DNA of 64,000 nt from Notospermus geniculatus (lineage: Eukaryota; Nemertea; Pilidiophora; Heteronemertea; Lineidae). How positions within the stretch are numbered: the stretch's first letter is position 1; each line of letters opens with the position of its first letter. The notes beneath the pieces are model-generated. The model did no database searches and had not been told where the DNA came from. It worked only from the letters and a program-made list of their open reading frames with translations. The stretch is from the NCBI GenBank assembly GCA_002633025.1, contig NMRB01000131.1:202081-266080 (forward strand), given 5' to 3'. The translations under genes were made by a program, and so were the position numbers. Below are positions 1 to 11,461 of this stretch, piece after piece.

Positions 1-213
1 GTGCTGACCTTCCCAAGGCCAGGATTTGGCGTTTGCCTGGCTGCCGGTAGATACATTTGTCTGATTAAATTTCTTCCTGTGAGAAGTCATGAGATGTTTA
101 AATGACCAGGAATGGCCATGGATAACTGCCTTATTGTATTTTTATTAAGAATCAATAATATCACAACAATGTTTTATAGTTGTCTAAAAGGGCTGAGGCC
201 ACCGGCATTAATA

Positions 214-344
214 GGGAGGTTTAGAAATCAAAAGATAAACGTAAACCTTACGACAACGTTACTTTTCATACTACACGAAAATAACGTTGTCGTTAACCCC
301 GGGTCGTTAACATTTACGTTTATCGTTTGATTTCTAAACCTCCC
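214..344. mobile_element. Palindromic MITE with TA target duplication
   Basis: The ends are inverted repeats: GGGAGGTTTAGAAATCAAA at the left pairs with TTTGATTTCTAAACCTCCC at the right, and the interior adds further palindromic blocks (AACGTTGTCG and its complement). TA dinucleotides flank both ends (212-213 and 345-346), as expected of Tc1/mariner-type target duplications. At 131 bp it is too short to code for anything, so it is a non-autonomous element. The superfamily is inferred only from the TA flank. Confidence 0.75.
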
Positions 345-360
345 TAGTAGCCCTTAGGAA

Positions 361-456
361 ATGTTACACCAAAATCTAAGTTGGAAGGCCACAGTAAAGG
401 TCTGGCATTACCGGGTCCAGCTTCTTCTGCTGTTGATGGTCGGCATTGCTGACCAC
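361..456 (+). repeat. Dispersed repeat fragment, copy 1 (carries a 41-bp insertion)
   Basis: The segment TGTTACACC at 362-370 and the later GGGTCCAGCTTCTTCTGCTG block match 1472-1530, where the two parts are contiguous. Here they are separated by about 41 bases that end with a repeat of the ACC junction triplet. This is a truncated copy of a repeat of unknown family. Confidence 0.5.
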
Positions 457-1176
457 GCCGCAGGCTATTCATATCTTCTAATTGAAGCCCTGACACTGAC
501 GCCTTCGATGTGCTAATGTTGGGGAGTTCCAGTTACAAAGTCAGTCTTTGCGACCTTTTAACAACTGCGATTTTAGTGTATTTACTGACAAGTAGTACCG
601 GTATAAAAAAATACAACTCAAAATATCTCGAATAAAGGAATACAAGTAAAAGGGACTAATCTTACGTTAGCACTTGCGCGAGGAAGATACCAATGGAATT
701 ATTTCTTTTGTTACACTGTACTTGAAAAGTGCAATAGAAGAGACCCTCCAACAAAATCGATTGTCGGTCATTGAAAATGCCTTTTTTCTGAGTGCAGTCG
801 AATTCACCAATCAGCATCGACCTTCAAATGAATGCATTAGGAAGCACTCAGCGAACTGAGCAGGAAAAGAAATAAATCCGTCGGCCGTTAGCCGGATTCT
901 GACAGCTGATTTACTATCCTTGGAGGGGATGCGTGATATAGATAACGACCTTGTGTAGCAATTAGCAGGACCTTCTCTCATCGTTGACCCTCAGAGATCC
1001 TAAAGCGGGATTCGTCAAATTGATTTACCACCATTTGTAGAGAGATGATCGCATTTGATGTAGGTATGCCCATCCGGAGGACCATTCCAGTTAGGTCCGG
1101 TGAATACTGATGAAGTCATGCACATCTCCGACGTCAGTAATTACGTCCTATGGAAAGTGGAAATCTGTACGTCATT
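457..1176. other. Region with no recognisable gene or repeat
   Basis: I see no coding signal, RNA gene or strong inverted repeat here. The 61-codon frame at 674-859 has no splice-site support or protein character and is treated as chance. Confidence 0.5.
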
Positions 1177-1248
1177 GGGCCTGTTTCATAAAGTGACTTT
1201 AAGCTAATGGTACCATTAACTTTAATGCATTCTCCATTTGGTTACAGC
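1177..1248 (-). mobile_element. Truncated copy of the GGGCCCTGTTTCAT palindromic MITE
   Basis: The sequence starts GGGCCTGTTTCATAAAGTGA and continues through a centre that matches the reverse complement of 28805-28908. It stops before the second arm. It is therefore a copy in the opposite orientation, missing one end. Confidence 0.65.
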
Positions 1249-1364
1249 ACACAGAAAAATATTCGTCTCCACTTGAGGTATAAAACACTTGAACGCTTGT
1301 CCGTAAAAGAAGTTACTTTTGGATCTCGAGTTGAGATCTTTGAAACTCGGTTAACAGGAAACAG

Positions 1365-1480
1365 ACTTGGAAACAGACTCACTGTTTCTCTGTGTGTCGC
1401 TCATTGTCAAGTCGCGCATTTTCCATCAATCGATTGTAATGTCACACTGGCACACGGGCCACACTGAAAAATGTTACACC
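1365..1480 (-). mobile_element. Partial copy of the GGTGTAA-ended MITE
   Basis: The reverse complement matches the first two thirds of the element at 47222-47379, including the words CACACAGAGAAACAGTGAG and GACTTGACAATGAGCGACAC. Its outer end is the TGTTACACC at 1472-1480. The other end is missing. It abuts another repeat fragment (1481-1535), so the locus is a mosaic of broken repeats. Confidence 0.65.
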
Positions 1481-1535
1481 GGGTCCAGCTTCTCCTGTTG
1501 GTGATGATCGGCACTGCGACCACACAGCAAGCTGG
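1472..1535 (+). repeat. Dispersed repeat fragment, copy 2
   Basis: TGTTACACC runs directly into GGGTCCAGCTTCTCCTGTTG and GATGATCGGCACTGCGACCA, which are diverged versions of the blocks at 361-456. This is the uninterrupted form of that fragment. Confidence 0.5.
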
Positions 1536-2820
1536 GTTACCGTACAACTACGATTTTGGCGTAACCAACGGTACTTCATTCATGCATCAGTCTATGAATT
1601 TATGATAAAACGGATGAACAATTGCATGTTTTTTGTGCATGACATTTTTTTCGAATGGCCGTGTGAGGACAGCATAGAAAAACGGCCATATGTACCACAT
1701 TTTTCTTCTCTGCAGGAATGCCTAAAGCGCTAGTTCGTTCAGATTCCGTAACCCCCTTTTTCCATTCTTTGTCTTACACTCCGTTTCAGGTTTTAATCCA
1801 AAATGCAAAAGTAGACTCATCCATTTGCTTTATTAAGTTACATTTTTTAAACAGACTAATACACGAAGTTAACCTAATTAGTTGAAATTCCGCAGCGGGA
1901 GCCAACATTTGGGCCTGCGGCTCTTTTAGAAGGAAAATTCCAAAATTTGCGGCACAGAGAGTAATTGAGGAAGACCTGTGTCAAGGATCTTCGGTTTTCT
2001 CACCTCGAGCGCGATATTCTGAGCTCGACATCTTCGGTATTAAACGCACTGACGATCTCAGCATTAACAGTTTATCGCAGTTGACCGCGAGAGAAACACG
2101 GTGTACAATTCTCTCTTCGGAGATTCATAATTACATACATATTGATTGATAATTGTGCAGTGTTATTGAACAAAACCAATCATCGGTCCAAGACGGACAT
2201 CGCTCCAGTTTGTCGGCAACATCCACCAGCCACTGTTCGTTTCGCAGGCACACTAGCTTTCTGGCCTACCAACAAACACCAGTCTTTCTATAGAAAAAGG
2301 ATAGAGGCATTTCCTGTAAAGTTCAAACGGACTTCACGTGGTTGCAGACGTTATATCGGAACACAAAAGCGGATTTAGATTTAATTTTGTGCGGTTGATA
2401 TTTGCAGCGCTAATGGAATATCAGTTTTCGTACGGTGTGAGGAGCTAAATTTTCGCTATTCGTGACTTGGACTAAATCGTAAACTGTGCGTTTCACAATT
2501 TTTTTTGTTTTCACTAAACAGATCGGAGAATAATTGGTAAGTATACATGTACATGCAGATAATATGAAGTTCGAGTATGTTTTCATTATCAACTCTGGAT
2601 GTTGGCCAGACCTCTCATCGTCGCCCTACTACCCTTAGAAGATGCGACAAATTTTGGGGACTCTCGCGGTCATGCATGTGGTGTTGGTGCCATCCTGAAC
2701 AATGTGTGAAGTAGATTTTCCCGATCCGCTAAACATGTAGTCACGCTAGTATTTCCTGATGATGAGCGCGGTTTTCAAGTAAGGTAAGGCTGAACGACCG
2801 TCCGTTGGAAGATCAGCTTA
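1536..2820. other. Region with no recognisable gene
   Basis: No exon with splice sites, RNA gene or strong repeat was found. Short frames at 2142-2378 (+) and 2410-2592 (-) have no coding character that I can support. Confidence 0.45.
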
Positions 2821-3152
2821 ATGCACCGGTCAATGACATGTCTGCCCCCCCCCCGTTCAGGGGTCACCACTAAATTAGTGTTGAAAAAGTGTCGAGTTCT
2901 GAGCGCTCAATTTTTTTCTTACCGTTCTTACCCAAAAGATATGTAATGTCGAACTCCTCGCGATTACTTCAAAACTTCTAATAGAAATGACATAGAAAAG
3001 GTAAAAGATTAATGGAAAAGGCTGGTGAATACTTTGATTTCTTTTGATGTCCTGGGTGATTTAGTGTCGAATTCTGATCGTAGAAAAAAATTTCTAGGTG
3101 TCGAATTAGTGCCGACCCCTGAAGGGGGCAGGCATGTCATTGACCGGTGCAT
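2821..3152. repeat. Long imperfect inverted repeat
   Basis: The left arm begins ATGCACCGGTCAATGACATG and runs through a C-rich tract and CAGGGGTC. The right arm is its reverse complement and ends CATTGACCGGTGCAT. The arms are diverged but recognisable over about 80 bases (for example, GTGTCGAGTTCTGA matches the complement of TCAGAATTCGACAC). This is probably a degraded TIR element. No target duplication was identified. The left arm contains an 11-base C run. Confidence 0.6.
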
Positions 3153-3177
3153 AACACGGATAATCTCGAGCCGGTGT

Positions 3178-3260
3178 ACATGTACCAGCGCGGAGAAAGT
3201 CGCGCTGGTAGTCCTCAATGCAAAATGGAATGGAAGTCCTCAATACAAAACCCGTGCATT
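3178..3260 (+). repeat. Dispersed repeat, related to 51728-51782
   Basis: ACCAGCG-CGGAGAAAGTC and GGAATGGAAGTCCTCAATAC are shared, in the same order and orientation, with 51728-51782. That copy is shorter by an internal block that includes a second GTCCTCAATGCAAA. The family is not recognised. Confidence 0.5.
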
Positions 3261-5690
3261 TTTAACGGTTAAGCGTACTTTACTATAAATTCTTTCGTGT
3301 GAAGGAGGGAAGCAAGCGGAACGTCGCTTCTAGCATGTCTAGTCTCTCCTGCTATGTAGCTCTTGACCTGATCTGATGTTGTTAACAAAATCGCAACTTG
3401 TAATGAAATTCCGATGGGGTAGCTGACTAGACTGCTGTGCAAACATACTTTTAATCACTGGAAAGACTATTAACTCTAAAACTCCCTCGGGCGTTACTTT
3501 ATCGGAACATTGTAAACAGAACATTCTTTCGTTGTAAGAGACAGACCGATAGTTGCAAAAAATGAAGACTAATGAATACACACCTTATCGACAAGTCTGA
3601 AACGTCCACTTTGGTTAAATTTCTTTTGGGTTTACTCTTTAATGTATAACCTTTCTGAGACGAATATTGCATTTTTGAAAAGAGCACCCCCCCCCCCAAA
3701 AAAAAATTACCCTAAAAACACGAAGTTCAGTTGGTTTCAGCAACTTTGAAACGAACTCCCATTGCTAATGCTACTTTTCTATACTTGGCCCATGACGGAG
3801 TGGAGTGGTGTCAGCCATAAGTCTGCCATAGAAAAAGCTCTTGGTCGGGTGAAGACTTGTAAACAGGCATTTTCCAATAGAGCAAGCTTGTTGTCATCGT
3901 TAATTCCACCTGACAGATTGTTTTGGAACGTGTGATGCTCTTAATACTTGATTTGGTGGGAAGATAAAGGTAATGAGATGTTTTCTGCTGTAAGTTCTAC
4001 TTTACCTTCCTCTCAATTGCCGTCGATTATGTTTCTTTCAGTAGCACGAAGAAAAGATTTATCGTGGTGCCGAGTTTTTCTTGTGCAACCTTCAGCAACC
4101 TCCAGTTTTCCCACAGCGCCGTGTGCCCTCATCCGAGGAACAATATTGACACAAATCTATACTTCGGTCTTATCCTTTTGTCGCACCGTGCTCCAGACCA
4201 CTTCTTAGCTTACATAGCCTACAGGAATTACCACGAATTGTGTGTATATGATGTAAGACATACTGTAGTGTCCTCTCAAACAATACTGGAATGTTTTCAT
4301 TATGATATACGGTTTCTATCATTTTGCATTGTGTTACCACTGGTAGCATATAAAGCGAATTGTTTTGTTACGTGAGGGATGTAACATGATACGAGGGATT
4401 GTCTGTTCCGTGTTGATCAGCCCTTGTGACATCGCTGATGTGTTGTTATGGAAGTGAAATAATATTGTAACACCTATTAGTTATGATGCCGGTGTAACAG
4501 TGAATAATGTCCCACTGTAAAAAATGTCCGATTTTTATTGTTCCATGACGGATTAAGGTGCATGGGTATAGAAACCAATCACCAGAGATTAGAATGTAAC
4601 AACAGCATCGTTTGTTCACAGGACAGGTTTTATTCTTTTCTTTCACACCTGATTTGTTTCTATAGCCATTAAACCCAATCCCTCGTGGAACAATAGAAAT
4701 TGACTTAGACTCCAGGGTGAATTAGACTTCTGTTATCACACCGTTCTTCAACAAACACAGTGACGAGACATGCAGAAAAAGTGCATCATTCATCTTCTTC
4801 GCGGAGAAAAAACGGACAGGACGCAAATTCATCAGAAATAAGAAATGTTAAGTGAAAAAGCTGCAGTCGATCCCGTGGATTCGTTGGTTCATTCCTATTA
4901 GCAGGAAAGCATTAAGTCGGTGGAAATGGACATCATCGTCAATTTGTAAGGGAAAAGAAGAAAATGCTCTCAAGAACTATCATCAGTAGAGGGATATCCG
5001 GCCAAAGACAAGGATGAACCCTTGTTCACCCAGAAAAATCCACATAAATGTTGAATCTCGATTTATGTACAACATTCAACTTCTGTTGCTCTGAGTTCTT
5101 TTAATACGACCTGTCTATGGAGTGGGTTTAAAATTTTTTTACTTCATACCGGAGGTGTACATGTATAAAGGATAGCTATCATCAACCAGCCCCCGGCAAT
5201 AGTTGCAAATAAGTCGTAAACAACAACCTTAACACGATGGCAATCAGTTTTGGGCGCCTTTGTTCAAAAATTCATAAGTTGTTGAGCCTCTTACCATCAG
5301 AGCCAATCCACCGAACAACAAACTGCCGACGAGAGCCAATATTACTCCAACACGACTGGATGTTTGCCCGTTAGGCACCCGCTTGGGGATATTCAACTCC
5401 TCAGTCAGAGCGTCGGTACTTCGTCACCTATAAATCGCATGAAAATCTGGTTACGGAGGAAAACCTAGTTTTGTTTTATCCACCTCTCTGATAACTCGGC
5501 GTTGAGGTTGCAAATTGGCGCGATGGTGATAAACGCATGCTTCTATTTGATTTCTTCGGCTCGCAGGTGTTCTGTTGGCTTTTTCTTGGCGCTGGAATCT
5601 AAGTAGAGCGACGCGTATAATCAGTTCACGACTTCGGCGGGTTCACGTAAACAGATCGTGGCTGGCGTGGGATATTCCGTTCCTTTCTGT
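3261..5690. other. Gene-poor stretch with homopolymer tract
   Basis: It holds a C11-A9 homopolymer run at 3687-3706 and a small GTAACACC...GGTGTAAC hairpin at 4468-4497. The frames at 3948-4375 (+) and 3339-3699 (-) overlap on opposite strands and give low-complexity proteins with no domain I recognise. Confidence 0.4.
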
Positions 5691-5697
5691 ACGGTGT

Positions 5698-6115
5698 TTA
5701 ATGGTAGAATCTCGTGTACGTCATGTACCTCACACCAGGAGTATTTCGTCAATACGTAATGTAAAAGTTACCTGAAATTCCAAAATATAAAGTTACTTAA
5801 AGTTACAAAAAATCATGACTTAACGTCATGAGGCTAGTGCTAATGACCACCAAGAAATTGCAGATGATATTGATATTCTGACGTGGGATACTTCGTTTCA
5901 ATTGAATACCTTTCCATTCTATAGGTTACAACGTTGAATGGTAGAACCTGACAGAGCTATGAGCAGGTGCATGTTATCAATACGTACCGTAATTGGAAGT
6001 TCCCTCTTTATGCACACCAGAAATCATGACAATATTCACCTGCTAAATTCTGCAGTGGGCAATGTACCTTTAATACTGACCACCAATAGCAAATGCAGAT
6101 TTCAAGAATACTACC
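5698..6115 (+). repeat. Degenerate ~240-bp tandem duplication
   Basis: Words recur in order about 238 bases apart: AATGGTAGAA (about 5699 and 5937), TCAATACGTA, AAATCATGAC, and GACCACCAA followed by AAATGCAGAT or AAATTGCAGAT. Similarity is patchy, so this is an old duplication. Confidence 0.45.
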
Positions 6116-6437
6116 GGATTCTTCATGAGACTTATGGGATTTCGTTTTCGTATCACTCCGGTGTTCTATTGACGTATTTTCTTAGCTCCACACTATATTA
6201 GTCGCCAATTGTAATCGGCTTTTCATTTGGATGATGTGCCGTGCTAATGGAATGATAAAGATGCACGGGCTCGAGACCTGGTGAGGCCCTGGGCGAATTG
6301 TTTTCAGCTCCAATGTCATTTTCTACACCTTCTGGCGAGTATTTCAATCCAGAAGTGCCACATGAGTAATGCGTGTGCTATTTACATAAGCCAGTGTCGT
6401 CGAAGATAGGCGCACGTAATACGGGGAGGTTCAGCTG

Positions 6438-6516
6438 CTAGTGATCGACCGACAAACGTCATGATTGACTTTATTGACACACAAACTGAAATGATCATTG
6501 GATGTCGGTCGATAGA
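6438..6516. repeat. Short inverted repeat
   Basis: TGATCGACCGACA near 6440 is complementary to TGTCGGTCGATA near 6502. They form a small stem around an AT-rich loop. It could be a small MITE remnant. Confidence 0.35.
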
Positions 6517-6667
6517 TTGTGACGTCATCATCGTTAACGTTTTAGATTATCGATCGAGAACTCACTTTTAATATAGCCCCTGTAAAGTACATTTATGTCA
6601 TAGAAATGGTTGTGTATCTGTTTGAAGTATGCCAAACCAAGATGTTTTCCGACAAAATCTGTAGACA

Positions 6668-6903
6668 GGTGTAAGGCCTGCTTTCCATTGGCGCGTTTCG
6701 GCGCGCGGAAACGCTCCAGTGGAAAGCAGCCTAAAGTTTTTCAGTGTTTCCATCGTTCAGTGTTCCCCTTATTGTTTGGGGAACACAGGCAAACAGATTG
6801 GCCGGTCTATCAGTGTCTCCGCTATTGTTCAGTCGACGCTTTTTTCAGTCAGTCTTTTGTAAGGGAACACTGGCAGATGGGGAACACTGGTAGATGTTAC
6901 ACC
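6668..6903. mobile_element. Candidate GGTGTAA-ended TIR element with internal palindrome
   Basis: The outer ends are GGTGTAA (6668) and TTACACC (to 6903), the terminal word seen in the elements at 24114-24444 and 47222-47379. Just inside the left end is a 51-bp palindrome (6679-6729) with arms CTGCTTTCCATTGGCGCG and CGCTCCAGTGGAAAGCAG. The right half contains repeated GGGAACACTGG and GGGGAACAC words. No target duplication could be defined. Confidence 0.5.
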
Positions 6904-7985
6904 TGCTTATTACAGCCATACCACTTGTCAGTGAACAAGCAGTGGGAGTTGAAAAGACTGGCCGAGCTGGTACTTCAGAGAAGTGTGAGCATCAAAACAT
7001 GAGCGATTTTTTGTTTCACTTCGAATGCTTTTACTGAACTTGAAACAATCTCCTACACAAGGAAGTGGAGACTTGGCACTTGCATAAGTGCTGTCATGAT
7101 TGACAGAGTAGGCCTATAGTTCTGCCTGCAACCAGCTGTTGGAAACATTCGAAAGGGATAGCTCTACATGTACACTAGGCCTACGTATTCCCCAGGGCTA
7201 GCTTTCTCCCATTTAACTCATCTCAAACGACAACTCTGATGACGATACCTCTTCAGTTCAACGACCAGATTTGCCATTCTGCTACTGGAGAAATTTTCTT
7301 AACGCTGCTTTCAATTGTAAATTGCCCTGCAGTCGTTAGTTCCGTGTTCCTAGGCATTGCTTTCTTTTCCTTTCTAACATTCACCTGGGTATTAAATAAA
7401 CAGCAACGTGTTTGAAGTTTCAGTCGTCTACTGTCTGTCAATGGTGAGAGTCAGTACATGAATCTCCGGTTGTGTTCAGCGGGAACATGATCTATTGAAG
7501 TAACAGATGAAACCAGTACATCCAAGTACACTCACTGTAGGGGAGAGCGGCTGTTCCTGTAATCTAACATGGTCCCGCTGATGAGTGGCGATTACTGACG
7601 TTTATCATTGGCGGGTATCTTGTGCCCATTGTGTGGGGATAACACAGGTGATGGTGACAAAGTCATATCTCTGTTAATATCAAAAGGAAAGAGAAATCGT
7701 GTCATCTGGAGCTGAGATAATTGACATTAAGTGTCGCCCGATATGTCCAAGAGCGATCTCATTGGATGAAATTGCTTCTATTATTAATCAACTACGGAGG
7801 GATTACAGAATCTTGTCTCAAACAGCGATTATTTTGTCATATTCTTTACAGGAAGATACAATTGGTCTTAGCCACATTCGAGACATTTTCGGAAGAAACT
7901 AATTCGCGTGTGTGTCTTTGATTTTCAGCAACCGATTTTCGCATGACAGATAACTTGGATTAACTTTGTGTTTGGATCAAGGGCT
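6904..7985. other. Region with weak inverted repeat only
   Basis: TTCAGCGGGAACATGATCTA (7476) and AATCTAACATGGTCCCGCTG (7561) are imperfect inverted copies. The first also resembles ATTCAGCGGGAGCATGGTTG at 12156, so a diverged dispersed repeat is likely. No gene is supported. Confidence 0.4.
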
Positions 7986-7989
7986 CGTA

Positions 7990-8412
7990 AGGTATGTTGC
8001 GTTTAGCACTACTTCCGTGGAAAAGAAACCTCGTAATATGAAGTAAGCACTACTTAATCCTAGAAAGGAAACCTCGTATTATAAGGTACACGTACATGTA
8101 TGTTGCATTTAGCACTGCTCATATCACTAGAAAAGAAACCTCGTAATATAAAGTATAATGAATTTAGCACTACTTTTCCCTAGAAAAGGAAACCTCGTAA
8201 TATAAAGTATAATGAATTTAGCACTACTTATCCCTAGAAAAGAAACCTCGTAATATAAAGTATAATGAATTTAGCACTACTTATCCCTAGAAAAGAAACT
8301 TCGTAATATAAGGTATGATGAATTTAGCACTACTTATCCCTAGAAAAGAAACCTCGTAATAGCCTATAAGGTATGATGAATTTAGCACTACTTATCCCTT
8401 GAAAAGAAACAC
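7990..8412 (+). repeat. Minisatellite, ~53-bp unit, about 8 copies
   Basis: The unit reads TTTAGCACTACTTATCCCTAG then AAAAGAAACCTCGTAATATA then AAGTATAATGAA. GCACTACT or a close variant occurs near 8006, 8047, 8113, 8167, 8221, 8274, 8327 and 8386. The central copies are nearly identical, while the outer copies are diverged or carry extra bases such as ACGTACATGTATG. This gradient suggests recent expansion from the centre. Confidence 0.9.
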
Positions 8413-9316
8413 CGTAGTTTTCATGTAGTTAATTTGTATGGTGTTTAATTTTCAAAATTTTTGTAACTATACCATTTACAGAAGACAGCGGTAAGCATTT
8501 GTATGAAAGGATTGGAATACCCATCAGTTACCCTTTAGTGTCTAAGTAAGGCAAGCATTGCGTTTCAATGTGTCTGTGGGCAAAATGTAACCTCGAACTG
8601 CTGCAGTTCGTTTGGGACATACATGTATTCCCAGTATAATAAGTTAAAAAGAGAGCTGTAAGGATGTTTGCGAGCCTGACAAAAACGTCGTTTCTAATAA
8701 ATCTATCTTACCAGCCGCCGTTTGGTCTTTACTGAGAAAAATTATCGCCGACATGATATATTTGTTGTAGGCATTCTACAGACAAAAGAAATACGCTTCT
8801 TCAAGAAAAATGTGCCCTTTGATTCACACTGATTTATTTGTGGTACCTACCCGCCACTAGAAAAAAATATCTTCTCTGTTTCAGATTATTTTAGGAATCT
8901 CGCAGCGCTTGTCCTCATATCAAATGGCCAATCTTTGACCTATAGTCGGAACCATATATATCAGTTTGTGTAAAAATATTTCTCAAAAACTTGCAAAGTA
9001 ATTATACACCATTAACTATTAGTAGTTCTTTATTGCTACTTTCCTTGAAACATGCATTTCAGAAATAGATTACGGAGAAATACACCAAAGAAGTTCACGT
9101 TGGCGATTGTAGCTCCTATAAAATACGGTTATTAAAAATTCATAACTGTCTAAAATGCGATCCAGTGTCAGACTTCGAATCTCCACCTTTTTCTGTCAGT
9201 AATGACTGTATCATTTTGTAGACACATTCTATGATGTACATGTACCAACTAACCTGTGTGAAAAACAGTGAAAATGTTTTGTGCAGTAGGCCTATACCAG
9301 AGAGAGTGAAGTGAAC
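8413..9316. other. AT-rich region without recognisable features
   Basis: No long frame, RNA gene or strong inverted repeat was found. Short TGTACATGTA words occur near 9236. Confidence 0.45.
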
Positions 9317-9448
9317 AGGGCCGTATGCTTGGGTCGGACGTCAGCCACACTGTCACACTGTCTGACTTTTCTCAATGCTTCAAGCAAAGAGAAAGTCTAG
9401 CTTCAACTATGTTTTAGGCTCAAGCCCGACCCAAGCATACGGGGCCCT
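9317..9448. mobile_element. GGGCC-cap palindromic MITE (GTATGCTTGGGTCGG type)
   Basis: The left end AGGGCCGTATGCTTGGGTCG and right end CGACCCAAGCATACGGGGCC form a ~22-bp terminal inverted repeat around ~90 bp of unrelated sequence. It belongs to the group of short elements here that open with GGGCC. The 61-codon frame at 9375-9560 runs across its right end and is not a gene. Confidence 0.7.
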
Positions 9449-9748
9449 AATTAGTTTAGGCCTCCATCGGTTCTTTCCGTTGATGAAGAGCTTCGCACCG
9501 ATCGTTTTGCTTGTTTGGTACAAAGCCCTTCTCATAGATTGCGTACGCGTTGGTCGCTAACCAGAGAAGCAGGAGGCTAGCAACGATATAGCACCTAAGC
9601 GACGACCACACCGATTAGTTCATCTGAATGCTTTGTGGCGACACACAATCGACTGCTTCCATAGAGCAGTGAAGGGCTGTCTCGACGGCCGTCGTAGTGT
9701 CCTCTGCATGTGGCCCTGTCCTCTCTACTCCTGCCCATCAGCAACACA

Positions 9749-9992
9749 TGTGTAAAGTCTGGCAACATCTATCTTCGACCTAAAGGAATGCGGAAGTCAT
9801 GTAATGTGACATAGCTTTGCGGTTTATAATCATGCCTGTCGATCACTTGTGGTCGTTCCCCGAATGTTCGCGTTGTCCACCGGTCATTCAATAGCCGCGT
9901 GTGATTAAAGGTCCGTGGAAAATCCAACGATCAATTTCCTAGGCTTCCGCATTCCATTAGGTCAAAGATAGATGTTGCCAGACTTTACACAG
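9749..9992. mobile_element. TIR element, ~48-bp arms
   Basis: TGTGTAAAGTCTGGCAACAT at the left and its complement at the right (ending GCCAGACTTTACACA) extend through ATCTATCTT(C/T)GACCTAA and GGAATGCGGAAG. The arms are about 48 bp with few mismatches, separated by ~145 bp. It is non-autonomous, and no target duplication is clear. Confidence 0.75.
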
Positions 9993-10094
9993 GGAGTCCT
10001 CGCCAACACCGTCTTCAGGCCCATTGTATGATTTGCCTTTTGTAAACGCCAATCCAGTTCAGCAGTACCCCGTGTTTCGGGCCCACGAAATCTA

Positions 10095-10388
10095 AAGGCG
10101 GTGACAGACTGGCGTGTAAGCAACGCGTCTGAAAGCGTTCAACCAATCAGGCAGGCGGTAAGCGATTACCGAAGCGATTCGCCAAGCGATTTGGAATCGC
10201 ATGCGAATCGCTTTTGTTTGGGAGGCATTGCAGCATGAAATAACAAAAGAACCATCGCATGCGTTGGGCGAATCGCGTGTAGTGTACATGTATACCCACC
10301 CTAACACGAACCGAAACACCTACCGAAGAATCTGATTAGCGGAACGCCTGCAGGGCGCGCCGCGTACGCGCCATTCTGTCACCGGCTT
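10095..10388. mobile_element. TIR element with TA flanks
   Basis: AAGGCGGTGACAGACTGGCG at the left pairs with CGCCATTCTGTCACCGGCTT at the right. TA lies outside each end (10093-10094 and 10389-10390). The GC-rich interior contains repeated GCGATTCG and GAATCGC words that fold back on each other. This is consistent with a TA-targeting non-autonomous element. The - strand frame at 10092-10319 is entirely repeat-borne. Confidence 0.7.
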
Positions 10389-11145
10389 TAGGGCTCGTTA
10401 GATTGTACCGCCAGCACACAGGAAGACGGTATTGGCGAGGAATAGGCCTATCTGTACCTATTGCACCTGTACAAAAGCGTCGCCGGACCCCTATATTAGG
10501 CCCCTATTGACAAACCCAGGTTACCCTGCCCAACCCTGCGTAACGAAGAAGATGACCAATGGAGTCGTCTTTCCGGCATACCTGTACATATCTTCTGTGC
10601 ATTGTCCACATTGTTTTGGTGGAGCGTAAAAAATTCAGATTTGAAAAAAACAACTCCTTTCACCAGGACCGAGCTGGTGCAGTGATCGCGGTCATGCAGG
10701 GGCAAAAAAAGAAAATTAACAACTGATTCGTAAGGTAAACCTTACAAGTGACCAGAGTTATTTGGTTCTGTAATGTCAATACCCGTGTCAGTGGACACAG
10801 AGAAAATTGCGTGAAATCCGATGCATATTTCTCATTGTCAATTCCAGTTCCTGCAGGCCCTCAAGCCTCAGTACACTTCACCACCTTCGTTGCCTGTAGG
10901 CTAGAGGTATTTTTTGCAGCTGCCTCGAAACGGCAACAAGCAACGAGGATTTAGCTGAAAGCAACTATTCAACGGTATGATTTTGTGCCACGAATGTTGA
11001 CGAGAGTAGGAGGGTGAACCATAGAGTAGTCGGCCAGCATGCAGGAGTGGTCGACCACCTGTTGACAGAATGTGCTCGTCAGCACACTCCACTGTATGTG
11101 TATGGATTGGTGGCCAACAACTGTGGGGCTTGGCCGACTACACCC
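10389..11145. other. Region without recognisable gene
   Basis: Several short overlapping frames occur on both strands without coding character. GTAGTCGGCC (11026) and GGCCGACTAC (11131) form an inverted pair just outside the MULE-like element. Confidence 0.35.
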
Positions 11146-11155
11146 GTATTCACGC

Positions 11156-11461
11156 AACCTCGATAATCGAAGGCCGATCTGCTCTCCACTGCGTTGCATC
11201 GCACATCACCCTTCGAGAAAGTGACCGGTCCACGGCGTATCTGCCGCCTCGAGAAGAAGAGGCCAATCAGAATCGGTGTTGTAAAATTTGAATCGTGGAA
11301 CAAATAGTGGTAGCCGAAGACCCGATATAAAGTGTCATATGATTGGTCGACCGGTAAAGTTGGCATGGTGCCAAGATACGCCGCCGACTGGTCTATTTCT
11401 CGAAGGGTGATGTGCGGTGTAACGTAGTGGTGAGCAGATCGGCCTTCGATCATCGAAGATA
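11156..11461. mobile_element. MULE-like MITE with 10-bp target duplication
   Basis: Long terminal inverted repeats (~85 bp) run from AACCTCGATAATCGAAGG through CCGATCTGCTC, CGCACATCACCCTTCGAGAA and GGCGTATC. The right arm matches with about 15% mismatch. The decamer GTATTCACGC flanks both sides directly (11146-11155 and 11462-11471). Long arms plus a 9-10 bp target duplication is the known signature of Mutator-like elements. No transposase is present, so this is a non-autonomous copy. The open frames here read the arms in both directions and are not genes. Confidence 0.8.

Noticed and set aside
1177-1248. Apparent inversion of the loop of the TGTTTCATAAAG MITE relative to its arm
   Set aside because: Because the element is palindromic, the copy is fully explained as the opposite orientation with one arm missing.
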